A DNA stretch of 64,000 nt from Photobacterium piscicola (GTDB taxonomy: Bacteria > Pseudomonadota > Gammaproteobacteria > Enterobacterales > Vibrionaceae), in contig NZ_FUZI01000005.1 of assembly GCF_900166965.1 (NCBI RefSeq), positions 178,271-242,270 of the forward strand, given 5' to 3'. Each line of letters opens with the position of its first letter. Positions within the stretch are counted from its first letter, which is position 1. Made by a program: the position numbers and the translations under genes. Shown piece after piece: positions 41,051-52,922 of the stretch. The notes beneath the pieces are model-generated. The model was not told the origin of the DNA, made no database searches, and was given only the letters and a program-made list of their open reading frames with translations.

Positions 41051-44000
41051 TTACTCTTTAAAATTATTACTCTCTGGGATTTTATATTCACCTTCCAGAC
41101 GAGAACGCTCGACAACCTTTGGCGATGCTATTGGCCCTGTAACTTGGTAATTTACTTGAGTAATAACATCTAATACGGGTGACAATACGGTTGATATTGC
41201 AAACACATACAATGCGACTTGTGGTGCCACTGCAAATGCGGTCATCACAGGTAATCCCGAGGTGAAATCAGGAATAAATTTAACGTTAGCATTTACCTTT
41301 TCATCAATCAGGCTCACTTTACCGTTGATATACATATCGCCAGCTAACGCCTGCATCTTAATATTATTACTATCGAAAATACCGTCTTTAATGGTGCCGT
41401 TACCACGAATATAATTAAAGGCTAAGCCATTATCAAATACCCCTGAAAAATCGAGTTTCATTTTTCGAATAATTGAATCAAGACTAAATAAACCTAAGAG
41501 ACGTCCTGCACCACCAACACCACTGACGATACCTTTACCAATGTCCGTCTTCACCGTACCATTTAATGTTGTACGATCAATCCCCCAAGGCGTACCTTGC
41601 CAGTTAACGATGACATGAGTATTAAATGGCGCATTTTGTACACCACCGGAAATGCCAAACCGATCAAGTAAATCGGTACTGTTAGTGCCACTAATAACAG
41701 CATCAAGTTTAGTGTGATTTTGATGGTCGCGTATGCTCCAATCACCCGAAGCCGTTAATTTCACATTTCCCGATTGAATCTTAAACTGTTGTAATTGTAG
41801 TTGCTGGTTATGTTTAATTACGTTCGCGGTAACAGATCCCAACCGGTAGCCTTGTAACCAAGCATCAGCAATCGATAAATCTATCGCAGGTATGGCCGCC
41901 ATAATGCTGCTATCGTTCGCGGTAACTACAGTTGATTGTGGTTTTGCCGTTAAGATAGGGCTTAATAATTCCGCGGGCGGTTGCTGATTTAATTGAGGAA
42001 GATTAAGGTGTAACGATTTTAAAATAACATTTAGTGGCTGATTTTTTATCCATGAGATATAACCACTCGCTTCTTGTGACGCTAACTTAATTGACCACCC
42101 ACGAGCATGCGTTGCAACAGTATCAACCTGATGCCAGTTAAGCCCGCCTAAGGTTAATTGACCAATTTTAGCCATCACTCGTGTCGGCAATGGTACTGAA
42201 AAAGCAGGGCTACTCGCAGTAACAGATGATCCTGTATGACTATCACGCAATTTTTTCACGACAGCTAACCATTGATCTGCATTCAGCGCGCGACTATTAA
42301 TCTGCACAAGCTGACCTTGCAGTGGCGGCGTTAATAACTTTTTAATGCCAATAGTCAGATTACTAGCGGTAATCTTAGGCACTGATGCCAACAACGAAAT
42401 CTGACCTTGATAAGCAACATTTGGCAGATCTGCATTAACCTTTAATTGATTTTTATCACCCTCAACTTTTACCGTAAGCGCTGATGCGGTATGTTTTCGT
42501 TGCTGTAATGGGTAAGGCAATTGGCTACTAACATCAGTTAATGGCACCTTAACACCCACTGTATAACTAAAACCTTGAGGCTTAATATCAACCCCAACCA
42601 AACCGTGCCAATCACTACTACCACTTAGGTTATCTAATAAAGTTGCGGGTAAATAATCGTGTAACTTAGCCAATTGCCATTGCCCACCAACACTGACATT
42701 AACTTTATAATCAGCCGAATTTTTAACGTTATTACCATCAAACCCAAAGGTGATCGGTTGCTGGTATAACATCCCCGTCAGCCGTTGCGCTTTAATGGCA
42801 CTATTATTAAAACTTAAGCTACCGTTAACATTTTCAATGGCTAAATGAGGGGTCTTCAATGTAATCGGGTTATGGTTAAAATACACCTTACCGCTAGCAC
42901 CGACATTGTTACTATCAAATGGAATATCCAAATTAAGCTTGGCAGTAACAGGGCCGGTCACATCGATGGTCGTCAGTGCACTACCAACAGACGTTGCTAA
43001 GGGGCTATTCAACATATATTGATGAACTTGTGGCCCTGTAGCAGCAAGATCTATCGCTAGTTTAAGCCGACCATTAGGGGCTAAATCTGCCTCCCCAACC
43101 ACTTTAGAACTGCTCGCATCTAAGGTTTTGACATGATTCGCATCAAGATACATTTTGTCATTTTCAAATAACAACTTAAGTTGAAGATCACGCAGTAAAG
43201 GCCATGCAGGATCAAAACTAAATTTCGCCTGTGTTAACGGCACAAAAGCTTGAAAAACACCATCATGATGCTGATATGGAAATGCATTAAGAGCGCCATA
43301 CCATAAAATACGGGCTGACTTAACCTTGCCGCCTTTAATTGCAGAGGCTAAATAGTTAGTTAAGCGATCCCCCAGCGCAGGGCGAGGTAAATAACGCCAA
43401 GTTTGACCCGCATCAACCACATTAGCTTCACCAAATAATGATAACCATGGCGAGCCAGTCGTGGGAATATCAACGCGAGCTTGACCGGCAAAGGTTAAAT
43501 CCGGCGTTGCCACGGCAAGTCGATCACTCCATACCGTTGTTTGGTGTCCATTTCGATGCCAATACGCCTGCACCTGAGCTTGATTTATTTTTAAAGGCTT
43601 CGAAAACACACGATCATAAGCAAAGCTATCTGCCGCCACATTCAGTGAGATCTTACCTTGGTGACCATTTCCTGCAATGGTGGCATTTAAATGATTAATA
43701 CCAGGAACCCATTGCCATGGTTTGACACTTAACTGCTGCACCTTAAACGAAAAACGCGGAACTTCATTTGCTTCACCCGCAACCCGAATATGTGTTAACA
43801 ACCCACTTGGTTTAAGATGCTGTACCGCATTGACCAGCTTATTGGTTGGCGGTAAGAAATTAATTAAGGGTAATAGTCGCTGTAACGCAATATTACTTAA
43901 GGCTAATTTCCATTGTTTTAGCTGATCATGCTCACCAAAACGTAATTGGCCCGCAATATCAAACGTTGGCCATACGACATCATCGGTATAAATAACAAAT

Positions 44001-44941
44001 TGTTCAGTATCAATACGCCATGTGCTTGAACCATCCGCCAGTCGAATCGGTCTTAACGCCACCAGCCCCTGTTTAATTTTAATCTGATGTTGTTGATTAC
44101 CCGCTTGCCAATCAATAATGCTGTTATCAACTTTAGCTTTACCTGTCATAATCTGACCGTTATTGAGGGTTAGCCATGCTTCAACCCCTATTTCGCTATC
44201 GGTAATGTTTGCCACGCCAGCCAATTGCTTGTTCAACCACGGGGTTACTGATACATGCTTACCTTTGATATATAACGTACCAGACAGACTATCAAGCCCA
44301 CCTTGTTCTGAAATATTGGCTTTAACGGCCAATTGTCCTAAATCTGTATTGGCAAAATTAATACTGCCTTGCGCCAGATGTCGACCATCAATATTAGCCC
44401 AATCAAGTTGTTTAATGTTCAGTTGTTGTTGAGCGCCGGATGGAGCAATAAAAGACACCGATGAATCGAGGAGTTGGAACTGACCTAAGCGTGTAAAAAA
44501 CAGCTGTTCTAAACGCTGAGCTAAGCTGACATCGGCTACATTAGTCGCCGGTGAAGATGACTTTATTTTGGTAAGATCAAGATCAACCTGACCAATAGCG
44601 ACTTGCTTAAAAATAGGCCGCAAGTGCAATGCTGAATGCCAAATATCAAAATAAAATGAAACCTGACCAATATTAGCCAATGGTTGAGAATGTGGTTGAG
44701 CTGCAACGGTAACGCCCGTTAATGTGATAGCTGGCCCAGCAGCTTGCCAACGTCCATCAATATGTGCTAATTGTAGGGAAATATCCGCCTGCTGTGATAC
44801 CCAATGGGCTATCGGCTGGCGGTAATCATTAAGATGAGGAAGCAGTAACCTTAGACTAGTGACTAATGATGCTAATAATAACGCTACAATCACTATCAAC
44901 CATAACCCACCGCGTACAAGACGTACGAGTATTTTCGGCAC
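41051..44941 (-). CDS. yhdP: YhdP, AsmA-like intermembrane phospholipid transport protein
   Basis: Very large envelope protein (1296 residues) of the AsmA/TamB group. One N-terminal membrane helix (about 10-32) anchors a long periplasmic beta-rich groove thought to bridge the envelope and carry phospholipid to the outer membrane. DUF3971 and the AsmA-like C-terminal region (GNGTIKDGIFDSNNIKMQAL near 1190) are recognisable. The start is GTG with AGGAAG six bases upstream. It is 21 nt after rng. With mla in the same window, both directions of phospholipid traffic are represented. Confidence 0.94.
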   Translation of the reverse strand: MPKILVRLVRGGLWLIVIVALLLASLVTSLRLLLPHLNDYRQPIAHWVSQQADISLQLAHIDGRWQAAGPAITLTGVTVAAQPHSQPLANIGQVSFYFDIWHSALHLRPIFKQVAIGQVDLDLTKIKSSSPATNVADVSLAQRLEQLFFTRLGQFQLLDSSVSFIAPSGAQQQLNIKQLDWANIDGRHLAQGSINFANTDLGQLAVKANISEQGGLDSLSGTLYIKGKHVSVTPWLNKQLAGVANITDSEIGVEAWLTLNNGQIMTGKAKVDNSIIDWQAGNQQHQIKIKQGLVALRPIRLADGSSTWRIDTEQFVIYTDDVVWPTFDIAGQLRFGEHDQLKQWKLALSNIALQRLLPLINFLPPTNKLVNAVQHLKPSGLLTHIRVAGEANEVPRFSFKVQQLSVKPWQWVPGINHLNATIAGNGHQGKISLNVAADSFAYDRVFSKPLKINQAQVQAYWHRNGHQTTVWSDRLAVATPDLTFAGQARVDIPTTGSPWLSLFGEANVVDAGQTWRYLPRPALGDRLTNYLASAIKGGKVKSARILWYGALNAFPYQHHDGVFQAFVPLTQAKFSFDPAWPLLRDLQLKLLFENDKMYLDANHVKTLDASSSKVVGEADLAPNGRLKLAIDLAATGPQVHQYMLNSPLATSVGSALTTIDVTGPVTAKLNLDIPFDSNNVGASGKVYFNHNPITLKTPHLAIENVNGSLSFNNSAIKAQRLTGMLYQQPITFGFDGNNVKNSADYKVNVSVGGQWQLAKLHDYLPATLLDNLSGSSDWHGLVGVDIKPQGFSYTVGVKVPLTDVSSQLPYPLQQRKHTASALTVKVEGDKNQLKVNADLPNVAYQGQISLLASVPKITASNLTIGIKKLLTPPLQGQLVQINSRALNADQWLAVVKKLRDSHTGSSVTASSPAFSVPLPTRVMAKIGQLTLGGLNWHQVDTVATHARGWSIKLASQEASGYISWIKNQPLNVILKSLHLNLPQLNQQPPAELLSPILTAKPQSTVVTANDSSIMAAIPAIDLSIADAWLQGYRLGSVTANVIKHNQQLQLQQFKIQSGNVKLTASGDWSIRDHQNHTKLDAVISGTNSTDLLDRFGISGGVQNAPFNTHVIVNWQGTPWGIDRTTLNGTVKTDIGKGIVSGVGGAGRLLGLFSLDSIIRKMKLDFSGVFDNGLAFNYIRGNGTIKDGIFDSNNIKMQALAGDMYINGKVSLIDEKVNANVKFIPDFTSGLPVMTAFAVAPQVALYVFAISTVLSPVLDVITQVNYQVTGPIASPKVVERSRLEGEYKIPESNNFKE

Positions 44942-44962
44942 TATTACTTCCTCATTAATATG

Positions 44963-46432
44963 TTACATCATAACTACATCAAACTGCTCTTGAGTATAAA
45001 GAGGCTCTGGTTTAATTTTCACTTGTTTACCAATAAACACTTCCAGCTCAGCAAGCGCATGGTATTCATCACCCGCTAAAGCATCACCGACAGCCGATGA
45101 GACATAAACCACAAACCGATCAGCATCATAGGCACGATTAACACGGGTGATTTCACGTAAAATTTCGTAGCACACACTCTCAACTGTTTTAACCGTACCG
45201 CGACCTTCACAAGACGGACAAGTATTGCATAGTACATGCTCAATACTCTCACGGGTACGCTTACGGGTCATTTCGACTAACCCTAACTGGGTAAAGCCAT
45301 TGATATTGGTTTTAACGCGATCAAATGATAATGCCTGCTCTAACGCTTGCAATACGCGACGTTGGTGCTCTTCTAGTGCCATATCAATAAAATCGATAAT
45401 AATAATACCACCTAAATTACGTAATCGTAATTGGCGTGCAATGGCTTTCGTTGCTTCGATATTGGTATTGAAAATGGTTTCATCCAGATTGCGACGACCA
45501 ACAAATGCACCAGTATTAATATCAATAGTGGTCATGGCCTCCGTTTGATCAATGATCAAATAACCACCCGATTTCATTTCTACTTTGCGATCAAGCGAAC
45601 GTTGAATTTCAGCTTCGGTGTCATAAAGATCAAAGATAGGCTGATCACCTGAATAATATTCAATATTTTCGGTAACCTCAGGCACAAACTCATCAGTAAA
45701 TTCTTTGAGTTTATCAAACGCCACTCGCGAATCGACCTGAATATGGTTAATTTCAGTGCCGACAAAATCACGTAAAATACGCTGCGCTAATCCAAGCTCA
45801 CCATATAACATTGAACGAGGTTTGTATTTCGCTCGACGCTCGATGACCTTACGCCATAAATGCTTAAGGAATGCCGCATCTTGTGCAACTTCATCCGGAT
45901 CAGCGCCTTCTGCAGCGGTGCGAATAATAAACCCACCAAGATGATCACAATGCTGTGACACTGCTTTCTTCAATCGATCACGTTCTTTTTCACACGCAAT
46001 CCGTTGTGATACACCAACATGACTTGCACCTGGCATAAACACTAAATAACGCGATGGTAACGTAATATCGGTGGTTAAACGCGCCCCTTTCGTTCCTAGA
46101 GGATCTTTAACCACTTGGACTACGATGTCTTGGCCTTGACGGACCAACTCTGAGATATCGCGCACTTTAAATTGTTTTTTTTCATTTTCCGCCACACATT
46201 CAGTGTGAGGAACAATGTCTGATGCATGTAAAAAAGCCGCTTTATCTAAACCGATATCAACAAATGCAGCCTGCATTCCCGGTAAAACGCGACTAACACG
46301 TCCTTTATAAATATTGCCGACGATGCCTCGCTTTGATTCACGTTCAATGTGAATCTCTTGCAAAACACCCCCTTCAATCATTGCGACCCGTGTTTCACTC
46401 GGCGTCACATTTATTAGCAGCTCAGTGCCCAT
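44963..46432 (-). CDS. rng: RNase G
   Basis: Endoribonuclease of the RNase E/G family that matures the 16S rRNA 5' end and degrades some mRNAs. An N-terminal S1 domain (about 37-125) is followed by the catalytic domain with Mg-binding D304 (TTIDINTG) and D347 (IIIIDFIDM). The zinc-link CPSCEGRG occurs near 404. At 489 residues it is RNase G rather than RNase E. It follows maf by 12 nt. Confidence 0.97.
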   Translation of the reverse strand: MGTELLINVTPSETRVAMIEGGVLQEIHIERESKRGIVGNIYKGRVSRVLPGMQAAFVDIGLDKAAFLHASDIVPHTECVAENEKKQFKVRDISELVRQGQDIVVQVVKDPLGTKGARLTTDITLPSRYLVFMPGASHVGVSQRIACEKERDRLKKAVSQHCDHLGGFIIRTAAEGADPDEVAQDAAFLKHLWRKVIERRAKYKPRSMLYGELGLAQRILRDFVGTEINHIQVDSRVAFDKLKEFTDEFVPEVTENIEYYSGDQPIFDLYDTEAEIQRSLDRKVEMKSGGYLIIDQTEAMTTIDINTGAFVGRRNLDETIFNTNIEATKAIARQLRLRNLGGIIIIDFIDMALEEHQRRVLQALEQALSFDRVKTNINGFTQLGLVEMTRKRTRESIEHVLCNTCPSCEGRGTVKTVESVCYEILREITRVNRAYDADRFVVYVSSAVGDALAGDEYHALAELEVFIGKQVKIKPEPLYTQEQFDVVMM

Positions 46433-46444
46433 GGTTGCCTCTAC

Positions 46445-47017
46445 TTATAATTTTAAAAAATCTTGTACCATGATGTCGGTTTCCACTAACGGTAACCCCA
46501 TCACAGCGTAATAGCTGCCGTCGATACGGGTAATAAATTTGCCACCTATGCCCTGAATACCATAGCTTCCGGCTTTGTCTTGCGGTTCACCACTTTGCCA
46601 GTATTTTTTAATATCGTTATCAGACAGAGTTTTAAACCACACTTGAGTGGTAACTAAACAGGTTTGGCTATGCGATTGTGTCGCTAAGGTGATAGCTGTC
46701 ATGACTTGATGTTGCCGTCCTGATAATAACCTCAGCATACGCGCAGCATCCTCAAAATCGACAGGTTTTTCTAGAATTTGTTGATCTACTACAACAATTG
46801 TATCAGCCCCCAGTACTGGGATGTCATTATTCGCCGCTTTTACACCAGCAAAAGCTTTATCACGTGATAAGCGTTGAACATATTGGGCGGCTGTTTCTTG
46901 AGCTTGATGACATTCTTCAACATCTACCACCACCCGTTCAAAGTTATAACCAAGTTGGGTTAAAAGCTCCATTCGACGTGGCGAACCAGAGGCGAGATAA
47001 AGTTGAATAGACATCAT
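46445..47017 (-). CDS. yhdE: Maf family nucleotide pyrophosphatase (YhdE)
   Basis: House-cleaning pyrophosphatase active on dTTP, UTP and modified nucleotides in the YhdE branch. The Maf signature ASGSPRR is at 9-15, and GADTIVVVD near 71 carries the catalytic aspartate. 190 residues; the second methionine may be the start. It is downstream of mreD, behind a terminator-like hairpin, and upstream of rng. Confidence 0.93.
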   Translation of the reverse strand: MMSIQLYLASGSPRRMELLTQLGYNFERVVVDVEECHQAQETAAQYVQRLSRDKAFAGVKAANNDIPVLGADTIVVVDQQILEKPVDFEDAARMLRLLSGRQHQVMTAITLATQSHSQTCLVTTQVWFKTLSDNDIKKYWQSGEPQDKAGSYGIQGIGGKFITRIDGSYYAVMGLPLVETDIMVQDFLKL

Positions 47018-47069
47018 AATTATCCTTTTTAAATAATATGTTGATCAGCAATAATTGTTAAATAATTGC

Positions 47070-47107
47070 ACCAAAAGAGCAAAGGGGGACACCAATTGGC
47101 TCCCCCT
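47070..47107 (-). terminator. Terminator-like hairpin after mreD
   Basis: On the minus strand AGGGGGA (47107-47101) pairs with TCCCCCT (47089-47083); the loop holds a palindromic CCAATTGG. A T-rich stretch with interruptions follows, so termination may be partial and maf-rng may also be read from mreBCD. Confidence 0.75.
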
Positions 47108-47123
47108 ATAATATTAATAATAA

Positions 47124-47612
47124 CTAACGAATAACGAATTTACGTCGAATTCGACGTAATAATAAGAATAACCACGGCCATAATATAAAGTTTAATAGCA
47201 CGGCAAAGAATTGCTGTGGATAAAAACTAATATTTGAAACTAAATATTCCGCCCAGAATTCAATTAATTTAGCTGCCAATGACAATAACGCTATCACAAT
47301 TGCTTGCTGCCATAATGATAAATTACGTAAGACTCTAAAATTAAGCGCAATAATATAAGCAATCACAGACAACATTAAGCCGCGTACACCCAACGTTGAA
47401 CCTAAGGTTAAATCCCACAGTAGACCGACGACTAACGCAGTACCAACATTAACGCGATGCGGTAATGCTAACACCCAATAACACGTCACAAGCACAACCC
47501 ATGATGGTCGAAACGGTTCTAACTCTCCCGGCCACGGTACGGCTTGTAACACCAATGCAAATAGAAATGACAGCCAAATCCAAATTCGACCATGTGCTTT
47601 ATTCGTTGGCAT
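47124..47612 (-). CDS. mreD: MreD, rod-shape elongasome membrane protein
   Basis: Integral membrane protein of the rod complex that guides lateral wall synthesis with MreB and MreC. 162 residues with about five to six hydrophobic segments and the MreD tract RGLMLSVIAYI. It overlaps mreC by 14 nt. Confidence 0.95.
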   Translation of the reverse strand: MPTNKAHGRIWIWLSFLFALVLQAVPWPGELEPFRPSWVVLVTCYWVLALPHRVNVGTALVVGLLWDLTLGSTLGVRGLMLSVIAYIIALNFRVLRNLSLWQQAIVIALLSLAAKLIEFWAEYLVSNISFYPQQFFAVLLNFILWPWLFLLLRRIRRKFVIR

Positions 47613-48585
47613 TATTTACCTTCCTTGGCGCTGGTACCGCAGGCTCCGTTAGGTTTACGGCAGGGGCGGTCAGTGTCACAGGATCCGTTGTATTAACGGG
47701 TGTCACCGCAGTTGCTATTGGCGCACCGTCAGCAGTTACCGCCGTTTGATCTTTCATTTTTGTGCGATCAGTTGGCCATACCAATAACAAATAACGCAAA
47801 CGATCAAACTGGACTGTGGTCTTGGCTGTAATTTGCGCAAATGGACGTTTATTATCAAAGGTAAATGATGTCACTCGCGCCACAGGATAGCCTTCAGGAT
47901 AACGTCCACCTAAGCCAGAGCTCACCAGTAGATCACCCTTTTTAATATCGGTACTACTTGGTACATGTTCTAATAAAATCTGATGGTTACGTCCACCACC
48001 AGTGGCAATAACACGAATATCATTACGCACTACCTGGACTGGAATTGCATTAGTAGGATCAATGAGCAATAACACGCGACTATTATGCGCGCCAACATAA
48101 GACACTTGGCCGACAATACCTTTATCATTGATCACCGGTTGGCCTTCATAAACGCCATCGACACGGCCTTTATTTATCATCACTTGATAACTATAAGGAT
48201 CAGAGTCAACCGCCATTACTTCAGCGACCATTTTACGTTCATCACGCACAAATGGAGAGCCGAGTAAATCTCTTAAACGCTGGTTTTCTTGCTGTAATTG
48301 ATCGAGTAATAACACATTACTTTTCATGACTAATAAATCACGTTTTAATGCTTTATTTTCAGTCAATAGTCGTTGATGAGAACTGAATTGCCCACGCAGG
48401 ACATCTAACATTTCACGCGGTAAGTTTGCCGCATATTGCAGCGGTGCGACCGCCGAATTCAATAAATAACGAATATTGGCAAAAGCACCAAGACGACTAT
48501 CGGCTAGCATTAAGCTAGCCGATAATAATATGGCAAGAAACAGGCGTAATTGCAGAGATGGACCTCTGCCAAATATAGGTTTCAT
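47599..48585 (-). CDS. mreC: MreC, rod-shape elongasome periplasmic protein
   Basis: Bitopic protein that activates the PBP2/RodA synthase. An N-terminal membrane helix (about 12-30), a coiled coil (about 68-110) and two beta-barrel domains follow. The C-terminal tail (about 278-328) is a low-complexity Thr/Pro/Ala/Val region, common but variable in Vibrionaceae. 328 residues. 40 nt after mreB. Confidence 0.95.
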   Translation of the reverse strand: MKPIFGRGPSLQLRLFLAILLSASLMLADSRLGAFANIRYLLNSAVAPLQYAANLPREMLDVLRGQFSSHQRLLTENKALKRDLLVMKSNVLLLDQLQQENQRLRDLLGSPFVRDERKMVAEVMAVDSDPYSYQVMINKGRVDGVYEGQPVINDKGIVGQVSYVGAHNSRVLLLIDPTNAIPVQVVRNDIRVIATGGGRNHQILLEHVPSSTDIKKGDLLVSSGLGGRYPEGYPVARVTSFTFDNKRPFAQITAKTTVQFDRLRYLLLVWPTDRTKMKDQTAVTADGAPIATAVTPVNTTDPVTLTAPAVNLTEPAVPAPRKVNNANE

Positions 48586-48625
48586 ATAACACTATAACCT
48601 GTTTAATTAGGATCCTATGATGGTC

Positions 48626-49678
<1,053 letters not shown>

Positions 49679-49716
49679 CTATTCCTGCAAGCGTTAAAAA
49701 ATCGTAAATTGCGCTC

Positions 49717-49745
49717 AATGTATCAAGTGCACCTTAGTGAAACAA
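49717..49745 (-). promoter_or_regulatory. Possible mreB promoter
   Basis: On the minus strand TTGTTT (49745-49740), a 17-bp spacer and TACATT (49722-49717) give a moderate sigma-70 match 48 nt upstream of mreB. There is no evident terminator between mshQ and this site. Confidence 0.4.
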
Positions 49746-49784
49746 GATATGGATCGCTAAACTACGTCCAGACACGCAATTTAT

Positions 49785-52700
49785 TTACTCGATGGGTTGA
49801 TTGAGACCTTTTTCAGCTCGATAAATGATTCTATCATTACCTCGATAGCTGCCAAAGGTCACCAACCCTGATGGATCCTCGTCGCCAATCCCACGCCAGT
49901 TAAATGTTAACCATGGTTGATTGGTCGTTTTAGTCGTCGTACACCCAATATTCATTGCTGGCTGAGCGGCAATTCTTACCCAAAAACGAAGTTGTTGTTT
50001 TAAATAAGTGTCATTTTCTTCGAGTGCCGGTAATGCCTTTAAAGAATAATTCTCACCTCGTAAGACGTTGCTGGCAATCATCCCTAAATGGGCTTGCTGA
50101 TGTGGCTTTGAGGTATAGATAATGTGTTTGCATGACCACTCACTATTAAATCGTGAACCACTATCATCGCTATTCACTTCAAATTGATGGCCATTCCAAT
50201 ACTCCACTTTAAGTGGCATCGTTAACGGCTGATCAAATACGCCATTCACATTTTCTAATACCATACGACCATAGCGGCTATCAACCGAACCATTAAGTGG
50301 TGTAGTTAATTGTTGTGGTTGATTATAGCGTTGTAATAACTGCGTCTTATCCGCAAAATCTGTACACCCCAATGTCGAGCATTCTGAACGAGATTGCACT
50401 GATAATCCAAGCCCCACCGTAAACGGACCATCAGCAGTCGTTATCACTGCTGCTGAATGATTACCGTTTTGAGGTAAACGCTTGAACGTCAGCTCACCAT
50501 CGGTAATGGTTAATTGTGCTTGTTGCCAGTCATGCTGCCAACCATCCACTAAATTAGATTGATCAAGCCGTAAACTGAGATCATTGGGACTGTTTTTCAC
50601 ATGAAGATCAACCGCAGTTAACTGCAAATTTTCTTTCAATGTCGAATCAAATGCACCGTAATTACGTGTCGGTTTACCCGCTGCATTTTGTGCTTCAATG
50701 GTCGCATTGACGTTGAAGGCTTGATCCATATAAGTAAATGGGGATGATTCAGTATGAGCATTGATGATACTACTGTCTTTAATCACCAATTGTTTTGGAT
50801 AAAAACGTCCAATGGCACGCTGACTGGGGTTTATTGTCATACCGAGATAATTCGAGGAAGTCATGGCTAGCTTCACGCTTCCCACTTCACTCCACCGTAA
50901 ATCCGTAAACAGCAGTGCGGTAGTGTCATGAAATTGATTATTTTTTTGATAAGTGCGCCCACTTAATTCACCTTTAACGCCATTTTTTGGCGTTGCAATC
51001 CCTGCTATTTTAGCGGTTATTGTTGCAACTGGCGCGTCTTGAGCAAAAAAGTTAGCCGTAATCGGTCGCTGGCAATATTGATCTTGATTAACATCAATGA
51101 TCGCCGCCTTTTCGTGAATATCACCAGCTTGCCATTGTAAGGGTTTCGCTCGAACAACAAACCCATCACCAGCCGCTCCCAAACCATTGCCACTATTGAT
51201 AGTACCTTCAAAACTAGCTCCTGTTTGAGGGCACATCGCAAAGGTCCACGGTCGAGAGTGAATCATCACCGAGCCATCTAATTGAGTCCAATCATCAGCT
51301 TGAAATTTTACGGATGTTCCAATGTCACAGCCTTGCTCACGATTACAATCACGATCGATAATATTCAGCACGACTTTACCTGCATCTGAATACCTTAACT
51401 GCCCCAGAGCTATCCCTTTTTTAAACACTAACTGCGCCTCATCTGTGGACCAGGAGCGTTGAGGATTCGCGCGTAATTCAATCTTGCTATTAGCTTGAGT
51501 CGCGGGTGCTATAAATTGAGTTTCCAATGATAATGATCTAATACCACTGTAGCCTTTCGCGACCGTATTACTGTTTTTGTCATCAGCACAAGCCATTGCT
51601 TTTACAGTAATGTCATAAGGCTTATTAGCGATTATTTTTAAAGGGGTACGACTGATTTCAAACTTAAAAGGCACAACAGTATATTGCCCTATAGCTGTCG
51701 CTAATACGCTCGTATTTTGTCGTAAAAACCCACTAACATTAATATTTCCAATATGGTTTTCACTTTTTAACCATAACCTAGCAACGCCATTAATTACCCT
51801 CACATTAATGAGCTCTGAGGCATCATTAGCGTTAGTATTATCATTTTCAGACAAAAACCAAGAGGCAAGAGTGGGCTTACTTAAACTCGTCGATACGACA
51901 ATATTACCGTTATACGTCGTGTCTATCTGATGATTATTTTTTTGATGAACATTAAACGTTACCGGTAAACGATCACAACTTAATATCTGTGCTTTTTCAG
52001 GGGTAATAACCAAATCATATTCTTTCTCTTGCACACAAGATCCCCCCGCCCAAATATTACTGTCGGTATCAATTCGTAAATTACGCGCCGTTACTGCGCC
52101 ACGTAAGGTTTGAGGCCGATCGGCAATATCCACCTTATTACCATAATTTGCAGAGATATTAATATTGCCGGCAGAATACAAATAACCCACCATCTCAACC
52201 GTACTGGATAAGTTAATTGAGGCTTTTATTTCAACATCAGAAACAAAAGAATTCGCATCATCATTAGTACCAAATATATACAGTTCATCAGGCGAACCGC
52301 CCTTATTAACATTTCCACTTAACGCTGCTTGTTCGACATAAACAATTGCTTGCTGGCCTTTTGCTACCGTAATATTGGCGCCTTGCATCACCAATAATTG
52401 TTTTATTTTATAGATACCGCCTTGTAATTGAGTTCGAGTTTTTGAACCTAATTCAACTTTTAAATAATTCCCAGGCGGTAACATTAAAATATTATTATCG
52501 CCATAACTCTCAATACATTGATCGCGATATTGCTCTAATTCTGGATCACTACATACAATATCACTCGACGGAATATTATAAGTAGGCATTATTGGCATTT
52601 GTTTAGATCTGACTATCAAGCTCGAGTCCACTTCACAGGCCCATTGACTTGATAGATTTTGACATGATTTATCTCTATCTCCTCCTTGATCAATAAAATG

Positions 52701-52922
52701 GTTAAAACCTAATTGATATTTTTTATTATTTTCAGATTTAAAATAGGGATATTGAAATCCCATCCTTATTAATTGACCATCTAATTTTGTTTTTGAATGC
52801 GACTGTGCAACTTGCGGAAAATATTCACAATAGTTCGTCTGATTTGATGCTGTAGCGTTCACTGCAAAAGTTGCGAATAAAGCAGCCCATAGCCAAATTA
52901 TAAGTTTTGAAATAAGTGTCAT
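49785..52922 (-). CDS. mshQ: MshQ-like MSHA pilus protein (DUF6701)
   Basis: Large secreted or surface protein ending the MSHA operon; its role in the pilus is not established, a tip adhesin being one idea. A signal peptide ends around ATA (about residue 24). The rest of the 1045 residues is beta-rich with many cysteine pairs, and the C-terminal half resembles DUF6701 of MshQ proteins. The start overlaps the mshP stop by 4 nt. Identification rests on position and general pattern. Confidence 0.85.
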   Translation of the reverse strand: MTLISKLIIWLWAALFATFAVNATASNQTNYCEYFPQVAQSHSKTKLDGQLIRMGFQYPYFKSENNKKYQLGFNHFIDQGGDRDKSCQNLSSQWACEVDSSLIVRSKQMPIMPTYNIPSSDIVCSDPELEQYRDQCIESYGDNNILMLPPGNYLKVELGSKTRTQLQGGIYKIKQLLVMQGANITVAKGQQAIVYVEQAALSGNVNKGGSPDELYIFGTNDDANSFVSDVEIKASINLSSTVEMVGYLYSAGNINISANYGNKVDIADRPQTLRGAVTARNLRIDTDSNIWAGGSCVQEKEYDLVITPEKAQILSCDRLPVTFNVHQKNNHQIDTTYNGNIVVSTSLSKPTLASWFLSENDNTNANDASELINVRVINGVARLWLKSENHIGNINVSGFLRQNTSVLATAIGQYTVVPFKFEISRTPLKIIANKPYDITVKAMACADDKNSNTVAKGYSGIRSLSLETQFIAPATQANSKIELRANPQRSWSTDEAQLVFKKGIALGQLRYSDAGKVVLNIIDRDCNREQGCDIGTSVKFQADDWTQLDGSVMIHSRPWTFAMCPQTGASFEGTINSGNGLGAAGDGFVVRAKPLQWQAGDIHEKAAIIDVNQDQYCQRPITANFFAQDAPVATITAKIAGIATPKNGVKGELSGRTYQKNNQFHDTTALLFTDLRWSEVGSVKLAMTSSNYLGMTINPSQRAIGRFYPKQLVIKDSSIINAHTESSPFTYMDQAFNVNATIEAQNAAGKPTRNYGAFDSTLKENLQLTAVDLHVKNSPNDLSLRLDQSNLVDGWQHDWQQAQLTITDGELTFKRLPQNGNHSAAVITTADGPFTVGLGLSVQSRSECSTLGCTDFADKTQLLQRYNQPQQLTTPLNGSVDSRYGRMVLENVNGVFDQPLTMPLKVEYWNGHQFEVNSDDSGSRFNSEWSCKHIIYTSKPHQQAHLGMIASNVLRGENYSLKALPALEENDTYLKQQLRFWVRIAAQPAMNIGCTTTKTTNQPWLTFNWRGIGDEDPSGLVTFGSYRGNDRIIYRAEKGLNQPIE